NCBI GenBank assembly: GCA_002478545.1
Contig: DLOY01000087.1
Span: forward strand, 728 to 21,143
Reading direction: 5' to 3'
DNA length: 20,416 nt
Source of the DNA: Micrococcales bacterium UBA7472
Lineage (GTDB): Bacteria > Actinomycetota > Actinomycetes > Actinomycetales > Microbacteriaceae
In this document: positions 14,273-20,416 of the stretch, one piece after another
How positions within the stretch are numbered: the stretch's first letter is position 1
Layout: each line of letters begins with the position of its first letter
Notes under the pieces: model-generated
What the model saw: the letters and a program-made list of their open reading frames with translations, nothing else
Database searches by the model: none
What the model was told of the DNA's origin: nothing
Position numbers and translations under genes: made by a program

Positions 14273-14803
14273 GTGACTCAAGCTTCAAAGAAGGTAGCAA
14301 AGGGGGAGCTGGTATTCACCAGCTTCCTCTTTGCAACTTCAGTAGTTGTATTAGTTGACACCACCAACATGGTCGAATCCAACGCAGTTGGATTCGTGGG
14401 ACCGAAGGTCTTTGCCTACATCGTCGGTGGCTTGATGTTCTTCCTCTCCGCACTGCAGCTGATCCTGGTATTGCGCGGTGCGAAGGGTGAGCCCGAAGGT
14501 ATTGAGGCTGGCACTCAATCCGACAAGGCAAACTGGAAATCCTTTGGAATCGTGGTCCTCGCTCTCGCGCTTTATGCAGCGCTGATTGAGCTTTTGGGCT
14601 TTCTGATCATGGGACCAGTTCTATATTTTTTGGTTGGTAAAGCAATCGGAGTCAAGCGCAATCTCACGCTGGCGATTGTCGCCTTTGTCGTGAGCGTTGT
14701 GGTCTTTATCGGATTCACCCAAGGGCTTCAGCTTTACCTCCCACTTGGATTTGACTTCCTAGTTCCAACTCCAACCGAGACCATTGAGGATGGTGGTTGG
14801 TAA
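14273..14803 (+). CDS. tctB: Tripartite tricarboxylate transporter small membrane subunit TctB
   Basis: This 176-residue subunit partners TctA in the membrane. It has four predicted helices (about 14-30, 43-66, 90-110 with 113-125, and 132-150), the usual TctB (DUF1468) plan, with a charged loop between helices 2 and 3. Its role is thought to be structural or coupling. The GTG start lies 4 nt after the tctC stop with only a weak AGGA upstream, so expression depends on coupling to tctC. Its stop TAA overlaps the tctA ATG as TAATG. Confidence 0.92.
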   Translation: MTQASKKVAKGELVFTSFLFATSVVVLVDTTNMVESNAVGFVGPKVFAYIVGGLMFFLSALQLILVLRGAKGEPEGIEAGTQSDKANWKSFGIVVLALALYAALIELLGFLIMGPVLYFLVGKAIGVKRNLTLAIVAFVVSVVVFIGFTQGLQLYLPLGFDFLVPTPTETIEDGGW

Positions 14804-16293
14804 TGGATTTCGCGAATTTTGCTGAAGGCTTTGCAGCCTCGCTGACTCTCACGAACCTGATGTTTGGTTTGTTGGGAACGATTTTGGGAACCCTGGTCGG
14901 TGTCCTCCCGGGCATCGGACCAGCCCTTGCTATTTCACTGCTTTTGCCAGTGACTCTGACGGTTGATCCAACCGCAGCCCTGATCATGTTCGGTGCGATC
15001 TACTACGGAACCATGTTCGGTGGTTCAACCACTTCGATTCTTTTGAATGCGCCCGGTGAGTCTGGGTCTGTAATGACCACCCTCGAGGGCAACAAGATGG
15101 CACGCAATGGCCGAGCGGGTGCCGCGCTGGCAACAGCTGCCATCGGTTCCTTCGTAGCAGGCGCAATTGCTACCGGAATTGTTGCAATGGCATCACCTGC
15201 CATTGCCTGGATCGGTGTTCGCATGACTCCGGCCGACTTCTTCGCGATGATGGTGCTGGCATTTGGAACTGTTGGTGCAGTGCTTGGTCAGTCGGTAATC
15301 CGTGGTTTGCTGTCACTGAGCATGGGCTTGGTTTTGGGACTTATCGGACTTGATCTTCAGACTGGCTCCGCTCGTCTAACCTTCGACATTCCAAAAATGA
15401 CGGATGGCATTGAGACCGTCGTGCTGATCGTCTCACTCTTTGCACTCGGTGAGGTCCTTTACGTCGCCCTCTATGGTCGCCTGAGCCCGATTGATAGAAA
15501 CGCATTCAAGGGCTTCGCCACGATGACCAAATCTGACTTCAAGCGCTCTTGGGGACCTTGGCTGCGCGGAACCGCGATTGGTTTTCCAACGGGCGTGTTG
15601 CCAGCCGGAGGGTCTGAGCTTCCAACCTTCTTGAGCTATAGCCTTGAGAAGCGGCTTGCTCGCAAGAAGCACGATGAGTTCGGCAAGGGTGCCATCGAGG
15701 GTGTGGCCGGTCCCGAGGCTGCGAACAACGCGAACGCTGCTGGTGCAATGGTGCCGCTACTGGCGCTCGGTCTGCCAACCAGTGCAACCGCTGCGGTTAT
15801 GCTGGCTGCCTTCCAACAGTTCGACATCAAGCCTGGTCCCCTGCTGTTCACCGATCAACCGGTGTTGGTTTGGACTTTGATCGCCTCGCTGTTCATTGGC
15901 AATCTGCTGCTTTTGGTTCTGAACCTCCCGCTTGCGGGGGTCTGGGCAAAGATGCTTCTGATTCCAGCTCCTTACCTATACGGCGGAATCGTGTTGTTCG
16001 CTTTGGTGGGTGCATATGTCCTCAATGGCGACACCTGGGAAATTTGGGTTGCTCTGGTGATCGGTTTACTCGGACTTCTGTTCCGAAGATTTGGTTATCC
16101 GGTGACACCGCTGATTCTCGGCGTGATTTTGGGGCCGATGGCCGAGCAAGAGTTCAGGCGAGCACTGCAGGCATCTGCTGGTGATCCAAGCATCTTGATT
16201 GCAACCCCATTCTCGGTGACCGTCTACGTGTTGCTGGCAGTGGTGATTGCAATCCCAAAGCTATATGCACTTTGGAAAAACAAGATCGCATAA
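14803..16293 (+). CDS. tctA: Tripartite tricarboxylate transporter large membrane subunit TctA
   Basis: This is the transport channel subunit, expected to use the sodium or proton gradient. The protein (496 residues from the ATG) has about 11-12 helices and the duplicated TctA signatures: GTLVGVLPGIGPA (29-41), YYGTMFGGSTTSILLNAPGE, and in the second half VLPAGGSELPTFLSY, EGVAGPEAANNANAAGAMVP and LALGLPTSATAAVML. The ATG overlaps the tctB stop by one base. A TTG two codons upstream (14797) has GAGGA 6 nt before it and may be the true start. The next gene begins directly after its stop. Confidence 0.95.
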   Translation: MDFANFAEGFAASLTLTNLMFGLLGTILGTLVGVLPGIGPALAISLLLPVTLTVDPTAALIMFGAIYYGTMFGGSTTSILLNAPGESGSVMTTLEGNKMARNGRAGAALATAAIGSFVAGAIATGIVAMASPAIAWIGVRMTPADFFAMMVLAFGTVGAVLGQSVIRGLLSLSMGLVLGLIGLDLQTGSARLTFDIPKMTDGIETVVLIVSLFALGEVLYVALYGRLSPIDRNAFKGFATMTKSDFKRSWGPWLRGTAIGFPTGVLPAGGSELPTFLSYSLEKRLARKKHDEFGKGAIEGVAGPEAANNANAAGAMVPLLALGLPTSATAAVMLAAFQQFDIKPGPLLFTDQPVLVWTLIASLFIGNLLLLVLNLPLAGVWAKMLLIPAPYLYGGIVLFALVGAYVLNGDTWEIWVALVIGLLGLLFRRFGYPVTPLILGVILGPMAEQEFRRALQASAGDPSILIATPFSVTVYVLLAVVIAIPKLYALWKNKIA

Positions 16294-17463
16294 ATGAGGA
16301 CCGCAAGAACGAGCGATAGCCGCTGGCTATTGCTCGTTTTGCTTAACTCTGGCTTTATCCAAGCTGGTGTTTATGTTGTCAGGCCGATGATTACCTACCG
16401 TGCGGTAGACCTGGGTGCCGATGCAGCGCTAGTTGGTCTGGTTGGTTCTGCTTTTGCGCTTGCCCCACTGCTATTTGCAATCGTGATGGGAAAGTGGGTC
16501 GATAGGGGTCGCGATGGCACCGCGCTGGTGATTGGCTCGGTGGTGGCACTGGTCGTGACTCTGGGGCTTATCTTTTTTGAGTCACTGCCGTTTTTGTTCA
16601 TCGCTATGCCGCTTCTCGGTATCGGCCACTTATTCGCGATGCTCGGTGGTCAAACCATGATTGCCAATCGCTCTGCTGATCCAAAGTATGAGCGAAACTT
16701 TGGGCTATTGACTTTCTATGCATCGGTTGGTCACGCGGTTGGTCCATTTTTCGGTGGTGTGCTAGCTGACCGAGGCGGGGTAGAAGTCGATGTCAACGCC
16801 GCTCTTTGGTTTGCGATTGTGCTGTTTGTTGGTGCTGCACTGAGCGTTATTTCACTTTTCCCAAAAACCCACAGGGTTCGCCTGGGGAATCAAATTGATG
16901 CCGGAGCCGTTCGAAAGGTGCTGGCGGTCAAGGGATACAAGTCAGCTATCTTCGTTGCCGGTTCGTCAACCGCGGTGGTGGATGTGATGCTGATCTTCTT
17001 GCCTCTATTGGGTAGACAACTCGGTTTTGGCTCGACAGAAATTGGAATATTGCTTGCGGTCAGAGCGCTGGCATCAATGGGCGTGAGAGTAGTGCTGGGC
17101 AGAATCAATGATCGCTTTGGCATGAAGAACATCCTCAACGCTGGAGCCTTGGTGACGCTGTTTGGGTCTATTGCGATTGCGTTCGTGAGCGATTTCTATC
17201 TGCTCGCGTTGGTAATTGCAATCACAGGCTTTGCGATGGGAATTGGGCAGCCGGCAACCATGGCGTGGGTTTCTCGTATTTCAGATCCCGATCATCGGGG
17301 CCTTGCAATTTCAATTCGACTGACCTCGAATCGACTCGGCCAGGTTGTAGTGCCGGCAGTGGCTGGTTCGATAGCGGTGGCGGGTTTGGGTTCTGTTTTC
17401 TTTCTTCTGGCTGCCCTGCAGGCAGCCTCAATAGCTGTTACCTCAAGGGCACTTCGGGCGTGA
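16294..17463 (+). CDS. MFS transporter co-transcribed with tctCBA
   Basis: This is a 389-residue, 12-helix major facilitator protein. Motif A appears in the first half as GKWVDRGRDG (66-75) and in the second half as GRINDRFGMKN, and LTFYASVGHAVGPFFGGVLAD resembles motif C of antiporters. The substrate is unknown. It starts with ATG immediately after the tctA stop (zero spacing) with no good ribosome-binding site, so it is the last gene of the tct operon. A role in exchanging or exporting a product of the acid taken up by TctABC is an inference from position only. No terminator is evident after it. Confidence 0.88.
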   Translation: MRTARTSDSRWLLLVLLNSGFIQAGVYVVRPMITYRAVDLGADAALVGLVGSAFALAPLLFAIVMGKWVDRGRDGTALVIGSVVALVVTLGLIFFESLPFLFIAMPLLGIGHLFAMLGGQTMIANRSADPKYERNFGLLTFYASVGHAVGPFFGGVLADRGGVEVDVNAALWFAIVLFVGAALSVISLFPKTHRVRLGNQIDAGAVRKVLAVKGYKSAIFVAGSSTAVVDVMLIFLPLLGRQLGFGSTEIGILLAVRALASMGVRVVLGRINDRFGMKNILNAGALVTLFGSIAIAFVSDFYLLALVIAITGFAMGIGQPATMAWVSRISDPDHRGLAISIRLTSNRLGQVVVPAVAGSIAVAGLGSVFFLLAALQAASIAVTSRALRA

Positions 17464-17523
17464 TTTAGCGCAAGTGTGCATTGAGGGTTAGCATTGGGAA
17501 ACATTTGAAAGCTTGATCGTGGG

Positions 17524-17567
17524 GGACGAGAGAGGAGGAGTCGGATAATCCGAGCTATCGCTCGTCC
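17524..17567 (+). promoter_or_regulatory. Structured 5' leader before the serine hydrolase gene
   Basis: In the 113-bp gap after the MFS gene, GGACGAG (17524-17530) can pair with CTCGTCC (17561-17567). Inside lie hairpin TCGGA-TAA-TCCGA (17541-17553) and the overlapping hairpin CGAGC-TATC-GCTCG (17551-17564), which excludes the other two. AGGAGG (17533-17538) is a strong ribosome-binding-type sequence with no start codon within 20 nt; the ATG is 38 nt on. A possible -10, TAGCAT, is at 17489-17494. It is a candidate regulatory RNA element of no class I know. Confidence 0.4.
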
Positions 17568-17576
17568 GCGCCTTCG

Positions 17577-18767
17577 ATGAAAAAGACTCTCAAGCTCATC
17601 TCATTTTGGTTTTTGATCCCGATCTTGGCATTTGCCGTGACGGCGTTTTCGCTGACTCTCGTGGTGCGCTACCCGAACCCAGTCGCCGCCTATCAGCTGG
17701 CTCAGAGTGTGCCATCAGAGCAACCTGACTTGATGCCCACCCACGTCATCCCAGCTTCAGTTCTCCCACACCAGTGGCAGACCGCGACCCAATCTGAGTT
17801 ACTGCCTGAGACATTTGAGTTTGAGGGCGAGAGCTATGTGGTCGAGGACCTGCTTCGAGCAACAGCAACCAAGGCACTCTTGATCATCCGGGACGGTGTC
17901 ATCACCTATGAGGAGTACTCAGAGGACTTCTCACAAAATGAGCTCATCAACACAATGAGCATCGGCAAGACCATGGTTGGCATGGCGATCGGAAACCTGA
18001 TAGCTGATGGTCTGATCCGTGAGCAAGAGCCGGTCACAACCTACCTACCTCAATATGAATTTGTTGAGGGTCTAGATCAAGTCACCATCAAACATCTCTT
18101 GGACATGCAGTCCTGCATCGGGATAGATGAAGACTATCCATCCGGTCCGGCAGGCTGGGGGTACCCAGTGGCTCAGATGTTCGCCACCACCGACATGGAC
18201 TTTGTCTTAACGAACAATCTGAAGGTAGTTTGCGAACCCGGCAGTGAGGAATATGAGTACCGGTCGGTAAATACCCAGCTCCTTGGCATGGTGGTCACTC
18301 AAGTTTCCGGGATGTCCCTATCGAACTACTTTGGTTCCAGCGTCTGGGAACGTGTGGGTGCTGCTAACGATGCCAGCTGGGCGGTTGACCGCGAGGGTGG
18401 ATGGGAGAAATCCTTCTGCTGCTTCAACGTGACTGCCCGAGACCTCGCGCTTGTGGGGGGAGTGTTTCTAAACGAGGGTCGAGCTGCTTTCGGTCCACAA
18501 GCTGGGGCGAGGGTCATTAGTGAGGACTGGCATGCACGCATGACCACCCCGGCCAAGGTTTGGTTTGGCGGGTTTGGTTCCGAGCGCTTTGGGGCAAACA
18601 TGTGGCACCGGCCAAATGGCAGTTACCTGACCCAGGGTTATCGCGGCCAGTTCATGCTCATGAACCCAAAGACCAACACCATCATCGTCAAGCTCTCGGA
18701 CGATGTTGAAAATAACTACTACGACCAGGTGCTTACCCTGCTCGATCTGATCTCTGCACAGCAGTAA
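17577..18767 (+). CDS. Membrane-anchored serine hydrolase, beta-lactamase/NylB fold
   Basis: The 396-residue protein has a short cytoplasmic start, one membrane anchor (about 9-30) and an extracytoplasmic serine hydrolase domain of the class C beta-lactamase / 6-aminohexanoate-dimer hydrolase group. The catalytic SxxK is SIGK (Ser128, Lys131), the second motif region is YEYRSVNTQLLG (Tyr228, Asn232) and the third is GYRGQF (354-359), as in NylB-like esterases rather than KTG beta-lactamases. The natural substrate is probably an amide or ester, possibly a peptidoglycan fragment; resistance activity is not implied. Cys180, Cys219 and Cys281/282 may form disulfides. ATG at 17577 is the only in-frame start before an upstream stop; no close ribosome-binding site. 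Confidence 0.87.
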   Translation: MKKTLKLISFWFLIPILAFAVTAFSLTLVVRYPNPVAAYQLAQSVPSEQPDLMPTHVIPASVLPHQWQTATQSELLPETFEFEGESYVVEDLLRATATKALLIIRDGVITYEEYSEDFSQNELINTMSIGKTMVGMAIGNLIADGLIREQEPVTTYLPQYEFVEGLDQVTIKHLLDMQSCIGIDEDYPSGPAGWGYPVAQMFATTDMDFVLTNNLKVVCEPGSEEYEYRSVNTQLLGMVVTQVSGMSLSNYFGSSVWERVGAANDASWAVDREGGWEKSFCCFNVTARDLALVGGVFLNEGRAAFGPQAGARVISEDWHARMTTPAKVWFGGFGSERFGANMWHRPNGSYLTQGYRGQFMLMNPKTNTIIVKLSDDVENNYYDQVLTLLDLISAQQ

Positions 18768-18775
18768 ATCGGGAC

Positions 18776-18805
18776 TTTAGTTCTTGGATGGTTTTGCGCT
18801 AGACT
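18776..18805 (+). promoter_or_regulatory. Candidate promoter for tRNA-Arg
   Basis: TTTAGT (18776-18781) and TAGACT (18800-18805) are 18 nt apart, with the tRNA 16 nt further on. The -10 is identical to that of the LCP gene. Confidence 0.4.
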
Positions 18806-18821
18806 CTTCCATCGTTGCCCA

Positions 18822-18894
18822 GCGCTCGTAGCTCAACGGATAGAGCATCTGACTACGGATCAGAAGGTTGGGGGTTCGAGTCCCTCCGAGCGCG
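18822..18894 (+). tRNA. tRNA-Arg (anticodon ACG)
   Basis: The acceptor stem GCGCTCG pairs perfectly with CGAGCGC. The D arm is standard, the anticodon arm is TCTGA-CTACGGA-TCAGA with anticodon ACG (wobble A normally edited to inosine, reading CGN), and the T arm is GGGGG-TTCGAGT-CCCTC. The discriminator is G18894 and no CCA is encoded. Confidence 0.97.
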
Positions 18895-18895
18895 C

Positions 18896-18936
18896 AAAAC
18901 CCGAGAAGAATTCACGACTTCTCGGGTTTTTCTTTT
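18896..18936 (+). terminator. Rho-independent terminator after tRNA-Arg
   Basis: AAAACCCGAGAAG (18896-18908) pairs perfectly with CTTCTCGGGTTTT (18918-18930), with a 9-nt loop and then TCTTTT. It starts two bases after the tRNA. Confidence 0.92.
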
Positions 18937-18949
18937 GCGCAGGGCTGGA

Positions 18950-18955
18950 TAGCCT
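18950..18955 (+). promoter_or_regulatory. -10 box for leaderless nnrD
   Basis: TAGCCT is followed by 6 nt and then the ATG at 18962. It sits just behind the tRNA-Arg terminator, giving nnrD an independent start. Confidence 0.5.
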
Positions 18956-18961
18956 CCTTCC

Positions 18962-19786
18962 ATGTCTTCATTTTTGGACTCTGAGTTTGCGACCCGGCTG
19001 CTCAAAAAACCCGGACCCTTGGATAACAAATACACCCGAGGCTCGGTCGGCTTTGTGACGGGAAGCAGGCAATATCCGGGGGCTGCCCTGTTGGGGATCA
19101 GTGCGGCATTTGAAGTCGAAATAGGAATTGTTGAATACCTAGGACCTGAGGCACTGGCCAACTTTGTGATCTCGAATAGACCTGAAGTGATTCCGGGGAT
19201 CAGTAAATCAAAGGCTTTGGTTGTCGGATCTGGTGTCTCCCCATCAGATGAAGCTCAATTGGCGTATGTCCAAAGTGCCCTGACACTGGGCCTGCCAATG
19301 GTCATCGATGCCCAAGCTCTTCAGGTGGCAAGTTTCGAGTCATTGACCGGGCCCTTTCTTGCCACTCCTCACACTAAAGAAGCAGAGCGTTTGTTTCATA
19401 GGTTTGGCATAGAGCGCACCGCAACCGAGATTGCTGCCAATTCACTTGTCAACGCTCAGGAGTTGGCAGACTTGGTTGGCGGCACGGTTTTGCTCAAGGG
19501 CAGTATTTCCGTGATTGCAGGACCCGGATTCCATGCAGTTGAAGTCGGACCCCTATCCCCGCATTTAGCAACAGCGGGAACCGGTGATGTCTTGGCTGGT
19601 CTAATAGCTGCATTGTTTGCAAAGCAGATAGCTCAAGAGGGCCATCTGACTCCAACCCAAATTCGGGACTGCGCAATTATTGGAAACCTTCTACTTTCCG
19701 GTGCCGCAGAGCTTGCCGCTCAACACGGAGAGTTTGGGGCATCGGAAATCGTCAAGAAGATCTCTGAGGTAATTCGCTGCAGGTAA
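18962..19786 (+). CDS. nnrD: ADP-dependent (S)-NAD(P)H-hydrate dehydratase
   Basis: It repairs hydrated NADH/NADPH (NADHX, NADPHX) back to the working cofactor using ADP. The 274 residues form one ribokinase-like domain: KYTRGSVGFVTGSRQYPGAA (23-42), SKALVVGSGVSP, ATPHTKEAERL (134-144), GTVLLKGSISVIAGP and HLATAGTGDVLAGLIAAL (201-218) with the catalytic Asp209 in GTGD. The usual N-terminal epimerase domain of bifunctional NnrDE proteins is absent, so NnrE must be encoded elsewhere or is missing. The start is leaderless by the TAGCCT-N6-ATG spacing. It precedes pdxH on the same strand by 115 bp. Confidence 0.92.
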   Translation: MSSFLDSEFATRLLKKPGPLDNKYTRGSVGFVTGSRQYPGAALLGISAAFEVEIGIVEYLGPEALANFVISNRPEVIPGISKSKALVVGSGVSPSDEAQLAYVQSALTLGLPMVIDAQALQVASFESLTGPFLATPHTKEAERLFHRFGIERTATEIAANSLVNAQELADLVGGTVLLKGSISVIAGPGFHAVEVGPLSPHLATAGTGDVLAGLIAALFAKQIAQEGHLTPTQIRDCAIIGNLLLSGAAELAAQHGEFGASEIVKKISEVIRCR

Positions 19787-19804
19787 CAGCGGCGGTTCCA
19801 GACC

Positions 19805-19820
19805 TTTAGCCGGGGCTAAA
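19805..19820. repeat. Perfect 16-bp palindrome TTTAGCC-GG-GGCTAAA
   Basis: It begins 18 bp after the nnrD stop and about 81 bp before the pdxH start. As RNA it could form a 6-bp hairpin with a 4-nt loop but has no T run, so it is more likely an operator or weak 3' hairpin than a terminator. Confidence 0.4.
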
Positions 19821-19831
19821 CATCAATGTTC

Positions 19832-19855
19832 TGCAACCCTCGCAGACTGGTTGCA
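19832..19855. repeat. Inverted repeat TGCAACC-N10-GGTTGCA upstream of pdxH
   Basis: Perfect 7-bp arms lie 11 bp downstream of the first palindrome and 46 bp before the pdxH ATG. The spacing of half-sites by one helical turn or so suits a dimeric regulator; an RNA hairpin is also possible. Confidence 0.4.
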
Positions 19856-19901
19856 CTGGACAGATGCCAGCAAATAGCCACAAACAGTCCAGAATGTTGT
19901 T

Positions 19902-20416
19902 ATGGACTCTCTCTCGCGCCACGAAGACTATGGGCAAGAACTGCTTGATGAAGCAGACCTGCTTGAAGATCCAATCGAGCAGTTCAAGCTATGGCTCAAA
20001 GAGGCTGAGCAGTCGAACATCTATGAACCAAATGCATTCGTGCTCGGAACCGTGGATCCTGAAAACCATCCGCGCTCAAGGACCGTTCTTCTAAAGGGCG
20101 TGGGTCCAGAGGGGTTCTTCTTTGCCAGCAACTACCTGTCCCGAAAGGGGGAGGCGTTAGATGCAAACCCATACGTGAGCTGTGTTTTTGGTTGGTACTC
20201 GATCTATAGACAGGTTCTGATTCAAGGCCGGGCACACAAGGTTAGTGCTGAAGAGTCCGATGCCTACTTCAACTCAAGGCCAAGAGAGTCGAGAGTTGCT
20301 GCCTGGTCTTCTCACCAGTCTCAACCAATTGAGTCTCGAGCAGCCCTGGATGCCCAGTTCGAATCTGCGCTGGAGCGATACCCGGGTGAGGATGTTCCGA
20401 GACCTGCGCACTGGGG
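19902..20416 (+). CDS. pdxH: Pyridoxamine 5'-phosphate oxidase, partial (3' end beyond window)
   Basis: This FMN enzyme oxidises pyridoxine or pyridoxamine 5'-phosphate to pyridoxal 5'-phosphate. The visible 171 codons carry the family blocks in order: DPIEQFKLWLKEA, NAFVLGTVDPENHPRSRTVLL, FFFASNYLSRKGEALDANP, FGWYSIYRQVLIQG, SDAYFNSRPRESRVAAWSS and VPRPAHWG. Usual family length is about 210-220, so around 40-50 residues are missing at the right edge. The ATG is the only plausible start after an in-frame TAG at 19875-19877. No ribosome-binding site is seen; CAGAAT 6 nt upstream is a near-match to the leaderless pattern. Confidence 0.95.
   Translation, partial: MDSLSRHEDYGQELLDEADLLEDPIEQFKLWLKEAEQSNIYEPNAFVLGTVDPENHPRSRTVLLKGVGPEGFFFASNYLSRKGEALDANPYVSCVFGWYSIYRQVLIQGRAHKVSAEESDAYFNSRPRESRVAAWSSHQSQPIESRAALDAQFESALERYPGEDVPRPAHW

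Noticed and set aside
17524..17567. A tRNA, SRP RNA or known riboswitch in the serine hydrolase leader
   Set aside because: No T arm, SRP or riboswitch consensus is present; only the hairpins themselves can be supported.
17577..18767. Antibiotic-resistance beta-lactamase
   Set aside because: The third motif is GYRGQ rather than KTG and the protein is membrane-anchored; a NylB-like esterase/amidase is more likely.
10574..18894. A genomic island integrated at a tRNA gene
   Set aside because: No integrase, transposase, repeated tRNA 3' end or flanking direct repeat is visible.
18853..19161. Minus-strand reading frame of 102 codons ending in the peptide RRDSNPQPSDP
   Set aside because: That peptide is the antisense translation of a tRNA gene, a well-known annotation artefact; the rest is antisense to nnrD.
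19864..20094. Plus-strand 76-codon frame starting at 19864
   Set aside because: Out-of-frame shadow of pdxH, whose family blocks are clear in the frame starting at 19902.

Overview
The window reads as chromosomal DNA of a small-genome actinobacterium. The best guess is a planktonic member of the Microbacteriaceae (Luna/Rhodoluna/Aquiluna type). This is inferred from roughly 50-55% GC, very tight gene packing with overlapping convergent genes, many GTG/TTG starts, TANNNT -10 boxes placed 6-7 nt before start codons (leaderless genes), actinobacterial-style SerS motifs and a LytR-CpsA-Psr cell-wall ligase. No species marker is present, so the genus is a guess.

Layout. Positions 1-744 (minus) hold the start of a DHA2-type MFS drug exporter cut by the window edge. 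It diverges from a membrane-anchored VanY-type D,D-carboxypeptidase (772-1602). That gene converges on and overlaps phosphoglucomutase pgm, which is coupled to a small four-helix membrane protein. Next come pheA (prephenate dehydratase) and, facing it, a two-component system: a LuxR-type response regulator overlapping a 590-residue sensor kinase with two membrane blocks. Divergent from this is serS followed by a HAD phosphatase, then tRNA-Ser(UGA) with a textbook terminator, a LytR-CpsA-Psr protein, and tRNA-Ser(GCU). SerS and two of its substrate tRNAs thus lie within 3.6 kb.

Between tRNA-Ser(GCU) and tRNA-Arg(ACG), about 8 kb looks accessory. It holds a degenerate VOC-fold protein, a secreted choice-of-anchor I type beta-propeller, a tripartite tricarboxylate transporter operon (tctC-tctB-tctA) followed with zero spacing by an MFS transporter, and a membrane-anchored serine hydrolase of the beta-lactamase/NylB fold. 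Two of these transcription units have long leaders full of inverted repeats (12845-13146 and 17464-17576). After tRNA-Arg come nnrD (NAD(P)HX repair) and the 5' part of pdxH (PLP synthesis), separated by two inverted repeats.

Nothing in the window is an obvious defence system, CRISPR, transposon, prophage or biosynthetic cluster. The most interesting material is regulatory: the structured leaders of the tct operon and the serine hydrolase, the candidate operators, an apparent bidirectional promoter, and an N-terminal cysteine-pair module fused to the TctC binding protein.
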